From Candidatus Omnitrophota bacterium (lineage in GTDB: Bacteria; Omnitrophota; Gorgyraeia; S143-82), in the NCBI GenBank assembly GCA_027034965.1, contig JALVWL010000169.1, forward strand, positions 1-34,228: DNA of 34,228 nt, given 5' to 3'. The position numbers were made by a program, and so were the translations under genes. Positions 7,578-15,983 of the stretch are shown in pieces. How positions within the stretch are numbered: position 1 is the stretch's first letter; every line of letters begins with the position of its first letter. The notes under the pieces are model-generated. The model worked only from the letters and a program-made list of their open reading frames with translations. It was not told the origin of the DNA and ran no database searches.

Positions 7578-7679
7578 TCACAGGTTCATTACACGGAAAT
7601 TCACATAGTACCAGACCAACAATGCCATCAGGAAGGAAATCACCAGCAGGCCTATATTACTCCACCTACTTTGCCTCAC
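7578..7679 (-). CDS. 33-residue single-span membrane microprotein resembling the N terminus of CdaR/YbbR
   Basis: Directly behind cdaA, a frame from GTG at 7679 to TGA at 7578 encodes a basic start (RQSRW), SNIGLLVISFLMALLVWYYV as one membrane span, and NFRVMNL. The WxxN...LLS/SFLxALLLWxYV pattern is what CdaR/YbbR proteins show at their N terminus, and cdaR normally follows cdaA. The large extracytoplasmic YbbR repeats are missing: the frame stops right after the span. AAGGGG lies 7 nt before the GTG, and the frame overlaps the cdaA end by 14 nt. It could be a decayed cdaR remnant or a working membrane partner of CdaA. The homology is inferred from pattern and position only. Confidence 0.5.
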   Translation of the reverse strand: MRQSRWSNIGLLVISFLMALLVWYYVNFRVMNL

Positions 7680-8484
7680 CCTTCTTCCCCTTGTTTTTGA
7701 AGAAGAACCTGAACATATCGGCCCAGGAAAGGTTATCGGAAACCATATTCTTTATCAAAAATCGATACAATTCTTCAGGTGTTACTGCCATCTTCAAATG
7801 ACCGTTTATCGCCCAAGATATCGTCCCCATCTCTTCGGATACAATGATACACAGGGCATCTGTCTCTTCTGAGATACCTATTCCTGCCCTATGCCTTGTC
7901 CCCCTTACATCAGGATGCCTTTCACTGTCTGTCAGTGGAAAGAGACACGCAGAGGCAACTATCCTATCCTCTTTGATAATAACCCCACCATCGTGGAGGG
8001 GACTCCCAGGATAGAATATTGTCTCCAGGAGCTCTGGTGATACAATTGCATCTAATTTTATTCCACTATCGCTATATCCCTTTAATCCTATGCTCTTCTG
8101 TATGGCTATAAGTGCACCCACCTTTTTCTCGGCCAGACGAGTAACCGCTATGGTAATATCCCTTGCCACTCGCTCTATCTCTTTTCTATCGAGGGCAAAT
8201 TTTCCCCAGAAAGGACTCTGCCCAAGGCGAGCCAGCCCCTGACGGAGCTCCGGCTGGAATAAAATGACAAAGACAACAATAGAGATACCGAAGACCTTGC
8301 TTAACAGCCAGTTTAATGTATAAAGCCCCAGCCAATTGGACAATATAAAAAATACTGCCAAAATAACAATGCCGCGAATGACATAGAAGGCACGCGTCCC
8401 TTCGAGAAACTGCATTATCCTATAGAAGAGATACCAAAGGATGCCTATTTCAACAATGGCACGGACTATTGTTATCTTCTCCAT
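7666..8484 (-). CDS. cdaA: Diadenylate cyclase, CdaA type
   Basis: The 272-residue protein has three N-terminal membrane spans (about residues 8-75) and a DAC domain. The catalytic motifs are visible as DGG (165-167, in SPLHDGGVII) and RHR (197-199, in GTRHRAG). The common form of the first motif is DGA, so Gly replaces Ala here. CdaA makes cyclic di-AMP from two ATP at the membrane; c-di-AMP governs potassium and osmolyte transport and wall homeostasis. In Firmicutes cdaA is followed by cdaR and glmM. Here only a cdaR-like stub follows, then lipA. Its start overlaps the argF end by 13 nt. Confidence 0.94.
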   Translation of the reverse strand: MEKITIVRAIVEIGILWYLFYRIMQFLEGTRAFYVIRGIVILAVFFILSNWLGLYTLNWLLSKVFGISIVVFVILFQPELRQGLARLGQSPFWGKFALDRKEIERVARDITIAVTRLAEKKVGALIAIQKSIGLKGYSDSGIKLDAIVSPELLETIFYPGSPLHDGGVIIKEDRIVASACLFPLTDSERHPDVRGTRHRAGIGISEETDALCIIVSEEMGTISWAINGHLKMAVTPEELYRFLIKNMVSDNLSWADMFRFFFKNKGKKGEAK

Positions 8485-9392
8485 ATATACTCCAATAGGG
8501 CCTTTTGAACGTGCATCCTGTTTTCTGCCTGATCGAACACCACAGAACGCGGTCCATCTATAACCTCATCTGTTATCTCTTGTCCTCGATGGGCAGGCAA
8601 ACAATGCATTACTACAGGATTACCTAGCCTCTCGAGCATAGAAGAATTTAGCTGGTATCCTTTGAAGTCTTTTAGCTTCAACTCGGCTTGGGCCTCCTGC
8701 CCCATACTGACCCATACATCGGTATAGACAACATCATAAGTGCCAAGACTATCAAAATTATCCAGGACCTCAAAAACAACCCGGCCGTTATATCTGAGGG
8801 ATAAATCAGAGGCCTTATCCAGAACTTCTCTTGCCGGCCTCTGGGTCTTAGGCGTAACGACATCGAGCTTAAAGCCAAAAATAGATGAGGCCAGCAACAA
8901 TGAATTCAAGACATTATTCCCGTCTCCGATAAAACAGACCCTAACTCTATCTAGGGACTCAAATCTCTCCCAAATCGTAAACACGTCTGCTAGGGCCTGA
9001 CAGGGATGGAACTCGTCAGTAAGGGCATTTATTACAGGAACGGTTGCATTATCCGCAAATTCCACCAGGTTTTTGTGGGCAAAGGTTCGCACCACTACTC
9101 CATGAACATAACGACTCACTGTCCTTGCCACATCACAAATGGCCTCTCTCTTGCCAAGTCCAACCTCGCCTGGTCCCATAAATATGGAGTTTCCATTTAA
9201 TTCCAGTATTGCTGTCTCAAAGGAAAGCCTGGTCCTAGTAGAGGGCTTTTCAAATATAAGGGCTATTATCTTCCCTGACAGAACATCCAATCGGCTTATA
9301 CCCTGTGTCCTGAGTTCTTTTAATGATTTCGCTCGCCTTAAGATCTCCCACAGGCTATCTTTATCTATATCACTGAGTGTTAGAAAATTCAT
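8472..9392 (-). CDS. argF: Ornithine carbamoyltransferase
   Basis: This 306-residue enzyme shows the carbamoyl-phosphate motif STRTR (51-55), HPCQALADVFT, the ornithine-loop DVWVSMGQE with the SMG signature that separates OTCase from ATCase, and HCLPAHRGQEI near the C terminus with the catalytic cysteine. It forms citrulline from ornithine and carbamoyl phosphate. The start overlaps argD by 23 nt, so the two are coupled. ArgG, the next enzyme of the pathway, is at the other end of the window. Confidence 0.96.
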   Translation of the reverse strand: MNFLTLSDIDKDSLWEILRRAKSLKELRTQGISRLDVLSGKIIALIFEKPSTRTRLSFETAILELNGNSIFMGPGEVGLGKREAICDVARTVSRYVHGVVVRTFAHKNLVEFADNATVPVINALTDEFHPCQALADVFTIWERFESLDRVRVCFIGDGNNVLNSLLLASSIFGFKLDVVTPKTQRPAREVLDKASDLSLRYNGRVVFEVLDNFDSLGTYDVVYTDVWVSMGQEAQAELKLKDFKGYQLNSSMLERLGNPVVMHCLPAHRGQEITDEVIDGPRSVVFDQAENRMHVQKALLEYIWRR

Positions 9393-10572
9393 CCTCTAAT
9401 ATCTCCTCCAATATGGACAATCCTTTTTTCAAATACTTAGGTTCAATATTAAGTGCCGGCATTATCCTGAGGATATTGCTATGCGTGCAGTTCACCAATA
9501 CCCCTCTTAATAAAGCCGTCTCAACTATCCTGCGGCAAGGACAACTAAGTTCTATACCAAACATATAACCCTTGCCCCGAACATCCATCACCCTATCCGG
9601 CCATCTCTTCTTCCATCCCCGGAAACGCTCCATCAACTCTTCAGAAGTCTTCTGAACCTTTGAAAGGAGGTGATGACGCTGAATAGCCTTAAAGACAGCA
9701 ATTCCTGCCTTACAAACAAGTGGTCCACCACCAAATGTGGATGCGTGCATACCTGGTTTAAAAGAGTCAGCAATCTCATCCTTCGCTACCATTGCACCTA
9801 TTGGCACACCACCGCCAAGGCCCTTTGCCAGGGTCATTATATCTGGCTCTACTCCATAATGCTGGAAACAATACCATTTCCCAGTACGACCGATACCGGT
9901 CTGCACCTCGTCAAATATAAGCAAGATATTATTATCATCGCACAGTCTGCGCAAGGCCTTTACATAATCCAGGTCCGCTACATTGACCCCACCTTCACCC
10001 TGGATGAGTTCGAGTATAATCGCCGCGGTCTCAGGGCCAATAGCCTTTTCAACTGCTGAAATATCATTGAATTTTACACGCTTTACATTGGGAAGTAGTG
10101 GAGTAAATCCCTCTTGATAAATGTCCTGTCCTGTAAGTGAAAGTGCTCCAGTTGTGCGGCCGTGGAATGAGTTCTCCATTGTTATTATCTCTCTCTTGCC
10201 CTTATCCTGACCCCAGGCCTTTGCCAGCTTTAATGCCGCTTCAACCGCCTCTGCACCAGAATTGCAAAAGAATACCTTTGCAGAGAATCCTAGTCTCATT
10301 ACTATTTCCCTCGCGAGTTTTGCCTGGGTAATATGATAGAAATTGTTCGGGAGGTGGATAAGGCGAGCAGCCTGATACCTGATGGCATTTACAACTGATG
10401 AAGGACAATGCCCTAAAACAGATACTCCCCATCCCGGGAATAAATCTATATATTCCTTATTATCTATATCCCATAGACGCGAACCCTTGCCCTTTACAAA
10501 GATGACAGGGCTGCGTGTATATGTATTCATTATATAACGAGTATAAAAATCAAAGACATCTTGTTTTTTCAT
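9370..10572 (-). CDS. argD: Acetylornithine aminotransferase
   Basis: A 400-residue class III aminotransferase. NSGAEAVEAALKLA binds the PLP phosphate, LIFDEVQTGIGRTG contains the PLP-ring aspartate (Asp221), and Lys250 in TLAKGLGGGVPIGA forms the Schiff base. Sequence and pairing with argF make acetylornithine the likely substrate, although ArgD enzymes often also act on succinyl-diaminopimelate in lysine synthesis. AAAGG lies 5 nt before the ATG. The preceding 45-nt gap includes a perfect TATAAT hexamer (minus strand, 10593-10588) but no convincing -35 box, so a separate promoter is uncertain. Confidence 0.94.
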   Translation of the reverse strand: MKKQDVFDFYTRYIMNTYTRSPVIFVKGKGSRLWDIDNKEYIDLFPGWGVSVLGHCPSSVVNAIRYQAARLIHLPNNFYHITQAKLAREIVMRLGFSAKVFFCNSGAEAVEAALKLAKAWGQDKGKREIITMENSFHGRTTGALSLTGQDIYQEGFTPLLPNVKRVKFNDISAVEKAIGPETAAIILELIQGEGGVNVADLDYVKALRRLCDDNNILLIFDEVQTGIGRTGKWYCFQHYGVEPDIMTLAKGLGGGVPIGAMVAKDEIADSFKPGMHASTFGGGPLVCKAGIAVFKAIQRHHLLSKVQKTSEELMERFRGWKKRWPDRVMDVRGKGYMFGIELSCPCRRIVETALLRGVLVNCTHSNILRIMPALNIEPKYLKKGLSILEEILEDEFSNTQ

Positions 10573-10617
10573 AATAACCTTTCACTTATTATAGAAATAA
10601 AAGAAATGTAGCCGTCT

Positions 10618-11226
10618 CTAAAAGAAAGATTTTACCATATCCCAGGCCACAAAGTCACAAAAAATATCTATATTGAGTTTAATGCGTTCCCAGCCCAATG
10701 GAAGCTTGCTCCATTCAAAACGAGAGGCATACTGTTTCATAGAGGCAATAATGTAAATATCTTCTGGATCATAGGATTTATGGCCACTGCAGATATAGTT
10801 ATTGACATTGACCATAGGATAGAGGGTTGCATCTATTGTTATTCGGAATGGATTTTCTGAATAATCAGAGAGATATCCTATAACTATACCATTGACCCCT
10901 AGTTTATCCCCGACCATAGCTGCCTTTTCTACATCCAGAATAGGGCTATCTTTATCAACAAAACGATAAACTATCTCTGGATGGACAACAAATACCCCCC
11001 TATGGGGTATAAGGTAATCTATAAAGGCCCTGTAGATCTTCTCCCGAACATCGTCGGGAACTGAACTATCTGAACCAAATGGGAGTACAGCGATGTGGGT
11101 AATCTCGTAATTTACATCTGGCGCCGTTGGCAAGGGTAGGGATTGATCCATCTTCTCCCGAACACACCCCCCTAGAATATTGAGACCCAACACACAGATA
11201 ACAAGGACTAGCAGGCGCCTAACCAT
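10618..11226 (-). CDS. Putative lipoprotein with a CsgG/LpoB-like fold, in a chemosensory operon
   Basis: This 202-residue protein has a lipoprotein signal peptide with lipobox LGGC (lipid attachment at Cys21). The segment ITHIAVLPF and the following alternation of strands and helices, including VREKIYRAFIDYL and DKLGVNGIVIGYL, resemble the periplasmic fold of CsgG, LpoB and GNA1162-type proteins. No specific function can be assigned. It overlaps the cheY end by 8 nt and closes the chemosensory block, so it may link that system to an envelope structure such as a flagellar or pilus collar. The fold call is by pattern only. Confidence 0.65.
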   Translation of the reverse strand: MVRRLLVLVICVLGLNILGGCVREKMDQSLPLPTAPDVNYEITHIAVLPFGSDSSVPDDVREKIYRAFIDYLIPHRGVFVVHPEIVYRFVDKDSPILDVEKAAMVGDKLGVNGIVIGYLSDYSENPFRITIDATLYPMVNVNNYICSGHKSYDPEDIYIIASMKQYASRFEWSKLPLGWERIKLNIDIFCDFVAWDMVKSFF

Positions 11227-11587
11227 TCAATACCTTTTCTATTTTCTCTTTCAAGATATCTGGGGTAAAAGGTTTCACTATATAGTCATTAACTCCCAAC
11301 TGTAAGGCTTCCATGACCTCATTTTTCTCTGCCTCTGTAGTTACCATAATAATGGGAACCGTACCGAATTTGTCAGATGCCCGTATAGACTTCACCAGAG
11401 TGATACCGTCCATCTCAGGCATATTCCAGTCAGTGAGGACGAGGATAATATCTCCTTCCTTTAGTTTTGTAAGGGCATCTATACCATTTTCAGCTTCAAT
11501 CACCTCTGAATACCCTATCTTTTCCAGGGTATTTTTTATTATTCTCCTAATTGTTGCGGAATCATCTACTACTAATATCTTTGGCAT
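11219..11587 (-). CDS. cheY: Chemotaxis response regulator CheY (copy 1)
   Basis: A 122-residue single receiver domain. The acidic pocket is DD (8-9), the phosphoacceptor is Asp53 (TDWNMPEMDG), Thr83/Thr84 lie in VTTEA and Lys105 in IVKPF. TDWNMPxMDG is the sequence typical of CheY proteins that bind flagellar switch proteins. It directly follows the FliY-like gene (26-nt overlap), so it is the likely output regulator acting on that protein. GGAGG precedes the ATG by 9 nt. A second receiver (14749-15123) lies behind cheA's other side. Confidence 0.93.
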   Translation of the reverse strand: MPKILVVDDSATIRRIIKNTLEKIGYSEVIEAENGIDALTKLKEGDIILVLTDWNMPEMDGITLVKSIRASDKFGTVPIIMVTTEAEKNEVMEALQLGVNDYIVKPFTPDILKEKIEKVLNG

Positions 11588-12437
11588 AATCTCTAACCTC
11601 CGTTATCCTGACTCCAAAATTTTCCCCCACTGTAACCACCTGTGCCCTGGCTATCACCCTGTCTTTCATTGTAACATCCACTGGTTGAGAAATGTATTGA
11701 GGAAATTCAATAACCGCCCCTGGGCCTAACTCCCACAAATCAGAAAACAACATCTTCTTACGGGCTAATCTAACCCGCACCTCTGCCATTATATCAGGAA
11801 CCTTAATCAAATCATCGCTTTTTTTCTTCTCTTCCTTTGACTCCTGTTTTGCCTTCTCTTCAAATTCCTGCAGCTGGGCATCTATCTCACCCAGCATATC
11901 CGCTGCAAGGCTATTAGCTAGATCAACAGAAAGCATATGCCAAAAAAGGGAATTGACCTGTCCATCATTTAACTTAAATTGCATCTCAACTAACACAAGT
12001 TCATCACCCAATTCATTGGGCGGCTCTTTTGAAACTGCATAAGGAGAGCAGGTTATCTTCTTATTCATAATAAGCATCGCAAGACTATCTCCTATTGCCT
12101 GGGCTACCTGTTCCCCTACTTTCATGAGTCCTTGCTCTAGATCGAGCTCTTGGCCAATAGACTGGGAAAGTCTCTCAATAAGCAGTGCTATATCAGACTC
12201 AGAAAATACTAAAGCAAAACTTTGGTCATAACCTTCATCATACTTGAATAAAAGGAAGACTTTATCCTTGACAGATATAGAATCCAAGGCTAACTTGAAA
12301 TCAGTCTCAACGGCCTTCGGTTTTATCATCTTTACCTGGATTCCAGCCAACTTTTCCAGATTTACAGCCGCTGCACCAAGGGTAATGTTATCTATTTCGC
12401 AGACTGCATCGAGATGTTCTGGCGATACCTTAGGCAT
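11562..12437 (-). CDS. FliY-like protein: CheC-type domain plus C-terminal SpoA (FliN) domain
   Basis: The N terminus carries the CheC/FliY phosphatase motif D10-x3-E14-x2-N17-x22-P40 exactly. The second potential site (around Glu108, EQVAQAIGDS) has Ala where Asn is required, so one active site of two remains. Residues about 195-220 are a charged E/K-rich linker, and the C-terminal 75 residues (VPDIMAEVRVRLARKKMLFSDL onward) form a SpoA domain as in FliN. FliY is both a switch component and a CheY-P phosphatase. No other flagellar gene is in view. It overlaps the upstream PilZ gene by 1 nt (TAATG). Confidence 0.82.
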   Translation of the reverse strand: MPKVSPEHLDAVCEIDNITLGAAAVNLEKLAGIQVKMIKPKAVETDFKLALDSISVKDKVFLLFKYDEGYDQSFALVFSESDIALLIERLSQSIGQELDLEQGLMKVGEQVAQAIGDSLAMLIMNKKITCSPYAVSKEPPNELGDELVLVEMQFKLNDGQVNSLFWHMLSVDLANSLAADMLGEIDAQLQEFEEKAKQESKEEKKKSDDLIKVPDIMAEVRVRLARKKMLFSDLWELGPGAVIEFPQYISQPVDVTMKDRVIARAQVVTVGENFGVRITEVRDYAKDISSR

Positions 12438-12823
12438 TATTTTTTCCTCTTCAGCTTTCGCAAGACATATTCTAATATATCTTCTTGATGCTTACTGTAT
12501 ATGTCGACAAATTTCACTGCTATACAGTGTTCTCCATTGGTATTTTGCCACTGCCTAACAATCTTTGCCAGAGAGGTAACAGGACCAAATACCTTCCTTA
12601 TAGGTAAGGCCTTATGATAATCCGGAATATTGATTTCTATTTTCAGGACATCTTCTTTATCGAGCTGGCCATCTGCTACAAAGGCCACGCCTCCTGCACT
12701 TATATCTATAATCCTGGCCTCCTTCATTCCACCTATCATAGGTATCTGAAGGACTTGATATCTCAACTTTAATCCTGAGGTTACCCTGCTATACTTGCGT
12801 CTTTCCTGGGCCGATATGGACAC
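12437..12823 (-). CDS. PilZ domain protein (c-di-GMP receptor)
   Basis: A 128-residue single PilZ domain with both c-di-GMP motifs: RxxxR (R9-R13 in RRKYSRV) and DxSxxG (D40-S42-G45 in IDISAGGVAF). Such proteins change partner binding when c-di-GMP is present; YcgR-type proteins act as flagellar brakes at the switch. Its place between cheA and the FliY-like gene suggests that it couples c-di-GMP to the motility switch. The start is GTG with GGAGGG 5 nt upstream, located inside the 3' end of the cheA message. Confidence 0.9.
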   Translation of the reverse strand: MSISAQERRKYSRVTSGLKLRYQVLQIPMIGGMKEARIIDISAGGVAFVADGQLDKEDVLKIEINIPDYHKALPIRKVFGPVTSLAKIVRQWQNTNGEHCIAVKFVDIYSKHQEDILEYVLRKLKRKK

Positions 12824-12825
12824 AA

Positions 12826-14736
12826 CTACCCTCCATAGGCTGTTGCCACCCTCCTGACACTATGTGCTGACAATTGCATAATCCCCGCCACATCGAGGAT
12901 CAAACACACCCGCCCATCGCCCATAATAGTCGCACCAGCTATACCTGGAACATTCGTTAAATACCCACCTAGCGATTTGATAACCACCTCCTGCTGACCT
13001 AACAGATCCGAAACAAGTAAGCCAATTCTCTGCTCAACTAATCCTATTATAACAACATACCTCCTGGATGTATCCTCTATTTTTTCTGGCTCACCAAATA
13101 CCTCTTCCAGGCACAATAGAGGGATGACCATATCTCGAATACGCACAACTGCCTGTTGATCTATTGTGTAGATATGGCCTTCTTCCAGGTGGACTATCTC
13201 CTGAACAGAAGCCAGAGGGATAGCATATATATCCTTATTAGAACTCACCATCAAGGCCTGGATAATTGCCAAGGTCAGAGGGAGTTTTATACGCAAGGTA
13301 GTTCCCTTTCCTACCTCTGTATCCATCTCTATAATACCGTTCAGCTTCTCTATATTTGTCTTGACAACATCCATCCCAACGCCCCGTCCAGATATATCGG
13401 TTATCTTCTCAGCTGTTGAAAAACCAGGGGCAAATATTAGATTCAATATATCTCTCTCACCCATATGTTGTAGATCAGATTCCTTTATCAGACCCTTTTC
13501 TATTGCCTTGGCAGCTATCTTTTCTATATCTATCCCCTTACCATCATCCGCCACTTCGATAACTATATGGTCCCCCTCTTGATAAGCAGACAGAATTATA
13601 GTCCCCCGCCTGGGCTTCCCCTTCTTTTCTCTTTCCTCAGGTGCCTCTATCCCATGATCAACCGCATTCCTCAATATATGTATCAGGGGATCTCCAATGT
13701 GCTCAATAACTGATTTATCAAGCTCCGTTTCCTCACCATGGATTATCAAATCAACTTCCTTCTTCATCTCCCTACAGAGGTCTCTTACCATCCTTGGAAA
13801 CTTATTAAATACCCGTTGCACCGGCAACATCCTGGTCTTCATAACAGACAGCTGCATCTCAGTGGTAACAAAACCCAATTGAACCAGAGCATTATTGAAG
13901 GTATCTATCAGGGCAGTATCTGAGACTTCTGCATCTATTTTCTCTGCCAGCTGGCCTAATCTATTCCTAACCAATACAAGCTCCCCAACCAGATTCATCA
14001 AGGCATCCAACCTTTTAACATCTACTCTAATAGTCTCCTCAATAGAATGAGTAGTCACTGGCTTCCTGGGCTGAACTTTAGGAGAGGCCGCTTGCTTCTG
14101 AATCTCCTGGGTCTTTTCCCCTTGAGTCTTAGTTTCAACCTTAGGCGTATCTGCTAGCTTTTCTGCAAGAATATCACTTGATTCCTTTTCTCCTTTGGAA
14201 ATACTATCTGTTGTCTCGGTCTCTTCCTTTGTCTTTTCTCCTGAAGATGTCTCAATATTTTCGGGTTCGGATATTTCTTTCTTCTCCTCATTACTAGTTT
14301 CAGCGGCTACTGTCTCTTTTCTTTCTTCCTTTGATTCAGATATACCAGACTCTCCTCCTTCCTCTCCGGACAATATAGCCTTTAATTTGGCCTCTGTTTC
14401 AGAGGTATCTACTGATCCTGACCCACCTTCTTTGACCTCATCCAAAAGTAATTTTAGTTTATCAACAGATTCAAGAATGACATCCATTATAGTAGGATTG
14501 ACTACCATTTCACCCTTGCGCAGCTTATTTAAGACATCTTCCATATGGTGCGTAAGTTGAGAGATTTGAGTAAAACCAAGGAACCCAGAACTTCCCTTTA
14601 TTGTATGCGCTGCTCTGAAAATCCTATTCAAAAGATCCAAATCGTCAGGCCGCTCCTCGAGGGTAACCAGATCTGAGTCCAGCTGTTCCAGAAGTTCGGC
14701 TGATTCCACCAAAAATTCCTGGATTATTTCATCCAT
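12826..14736 (-). CDS. cheA: Chemotaxis histidine kinase CheA
   Basis: Domains in order in the 636-residue protein: an Hpt (P1) domain with phosphorylated His44 in RAAHTIKGSSGF; a long Glu/Lys/Ser/Thr-rich linker at about 118-235 where the CheY-binding P2 domain would normally be; a P3 dimerisation helix pair (VDVKRLDALMNLVGELV); a P4 HATPase domain with N box HILRNAVDHGIEAPEERE, DDGKGID and GRGVGMDVV; and a P5 CheW-like domain to the C terminus. GGGGG lies 8 nt before the ATG. It is flanked by CheY and PilZ genes. The absence of a recognisable P2 is unusual but not unique. Confidence 0.96.
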   Translation of the reverse strand: MDEIIQEFLVESAELLEQLDSDLVTLEERPDDLDLLNRIFRAAHTIKGSSGFLGFTQISQLTHHMEDVLNKLRKGEMVVNPTIMDVILESVDKLKLLLDEVKEGGSGSVDTSETEAKLKAILSGEEGGESGISESKEERKETVAAETSNEEKKEISEPENIETSSGEKTKEETETTDSISKGEKESSDILAEKLADTPKVETKTQGEKTQEIQKQAASPKVQPRKPVTTHSIEETIRVDVKRLDALMNLVGELVLVRNRLGQLAEKIDAEVSDTALIDTFNNALVQLGFVTTEMQLSVMKTRMLPVQRVFNKFPRMVRDLCREMKKEVDLIIHGEETELDKSVIEHIGDPLIHILRNAVDHGIEAPEEREKKGKPRRGTIILSAYQEGDHIVIEVADDGKGIDIEKIAAKAIEKGLIKESDLQHMGERDILNLIFAPGFSTAEKITDISGRGVGMDVVKTNIEKLNGIIEMDTEVGKGTTLRIKLPLTLAIIQALMVSSNKDIYAIPLASVQEIVHLEEGHIYTIDQQAVVRIRDMVIPLLCLEEVFGEPEKIEDTSRRYVVIIGLVEQRIGLLVSDLLGQQEVVIKSLGGYLTNVPGIAGATIMGDGRVCLILDVAGIMQLSAHSVRRVATAYGG

Positions 14737-14748
14737 AGTTTATACCCC

Positions 14749-15123
14749 CTATTGGTCTTTGGCGCCCAATAAACTCCCTATCTTATACAATATCAACGAA
14801 GGCGGTGCAGGTTTCACCAAATAGACATTTGCACCTGCCTCAAATCCCCTTTTCTTATCTTCATCACTGCCCTCTGTCGTGAGCATAACTATAGGAATAT
14901 CTGTATAAAGCGGATCCTGACGAATGGTGCGAATGAGCTCCAGACCATTCATCCTTGGCATATTCAGATCAGCAATAATCAAGTCTATATCATTCTGAGC
15001 AAGTTTTTCCAAAGCATCCACCCCATCTACTGCCTCAACTGTCTCATAGTCTTCCTTCTTGAGAATATTTATTATCAGTTTCCTAACAGTAGATGAATCG
15101 TCTACTACTAATATCCTTGGCAT
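14749..15123 (-). CDS. cheY: Chemotaxis response regulator CheY (copy 2)
   Basis: A 124-residue lone receiver domain with DD (8-9), phosphoacceptor Asp52 (ADLNMPRMNG), Thr in LTTEG and Lys104 (LVKPAPP). The ADLNMPxMNG signature is that of CheY proteins encoded directly beside cheA. It differs clearly from copy 1, so the two probably have distinct jobs, one as output and one as phosphate sink or for another target. It lies between cheR and cheA with gaps of about 12 nt on either side. Confidence 0.92.
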   Translation of the reverse strand: MPRILVVDDSSTVRKLIINILKKEDYETVEAVDGVDALEKLAQNDIDLIIADLNMPRMNGLELIRTIRQDPLYTDIPIVMLTTEGSDEDKKRGFEAGANVYLVKPAPPSLILYKIGSLLGAKDQ

Positions 15124-15135
15124 AACAGTCCTCCT

Positions 15136-15981
15136 TTACTCCTTTTTATATGCCAATGCCCCTGGGAAATGCACTATCTTAAATGCCCTGGTTATATCAT
15201 GTAAAGACTCAGAGTGGCCTATTATCAAATAACCATTCGGTCGCAACATATCATAAAAATAATTGACAACCTTCTTTTTGACAGGTGTGTCGAAATAAAT
15301 CATAACATTCCTGCAAAATATAACATCCTTCTTGGTAATCCTCCTCATCAAAGTATCATTAGTAAGATTAAGATGATAAAAACGCACCATCTTCTTTATC
15401 TCATCTTTGATGCGAAAATTATCCCCCTCCTTCACAAAATACTTATCCAAATAGGTAGGAGGAACATTCCTCAACGTATAACTATTATAAACACCTTCCC
15501 TTGCCTGAGATAGGGCAGCCTCGCTCAAGTCACCTGCCTCAATCATAACCTTCCAGTCCGGAGCCTTAGACTGAATAAACTCATTGCACACCATTGCAAG
15601 CGTATAAGGTTCTTCACCTGTAGAACAACCAGCACTCAATATGGTAATGGTCTTAAATGTCTGGCGATCAGGAAGAGTGGCTAACTCTGGCAATATATTA
15701 TCTTTAAAGGCATTAATTTGGGGCATATTTCTGAAAAAACTGGTTTCGTTTATGGTTATGGCATTGAAAAGATACTTAAGCTCTGTTTGATACTCCTTAG
15801 AGTACATTAAAAAATACGCATATTCATTGAAATCTCTAAAGCCCCTTTCTTTTATACGCTCTAATATCTTTGTCTCCATCAAATATTTTTTTTGATCTGA
15901 AAAGAAAATACCACTCTTCTCATATATAAAATCCCTTAAAGACTTAAATGTCTTATCATCCATCTTTTCTACCGTAGTCAC
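15136..15981 (-). CDS. cheR: Chemoreceptor glutamate methyltransferase CheR
   Basis: The 281-residue protein has the CheR N-terminal helical domain, the conserved ITINETSFFRN segment, the SAM-binding motif ILSAGCSTGEEPYTLAM, and the C-terminal VIFCRNVMIYFD and GYLIIGHSES motifs. CheR methylates glutamates on chemoreceptors for adaptation, opposed by the CheB encoded five genes earlier on the transcript at 17964. No TPR extension is fused, so it is the plain form. It follows the first HDOD gene by 2 nt. Confidence 0.96.
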   Translation of the reverse strand: MTTVEKMDDKTFKSLRDFIYEKSGIFFSDQKKYLMETKILERIKERGFRDFNEYAYFLMYSKEYQTELKYLFNAITINETSFFRNMPQINAFKDNILPELATLPDRQTFKTITILSAGCSTGEEPYTLAMVCNEFIQSKAPDWKVMIEAGDLSEAALSQAREGVYNSYTLRNVPPTYLDKYFVKEGDNFRIKDEIKKMVRFYHLNLTNDTLMRRITKKDVIFCRNVMIYFDTPVKKKVVNYFYDMLRPNGYLIIGHSESLHDITRAFKIVHFPGALAYKKE

Positions 15982-15983
15982 TG

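Noticed and set aside
10588..10593. Perfect TATAAT hexamer (minus strand) before argD
   Set aside because: No acceptable -35 box at 15-19 nt upstream, so a promoter cannot be supported on sequence alone.
14195..14560. 121-residue Ser-rich plus-strand frame opposite cheA
   Set aside because: Antisense of the Glu/Lys-rich CheA linker; composition is a direct consequence of the coding strand.
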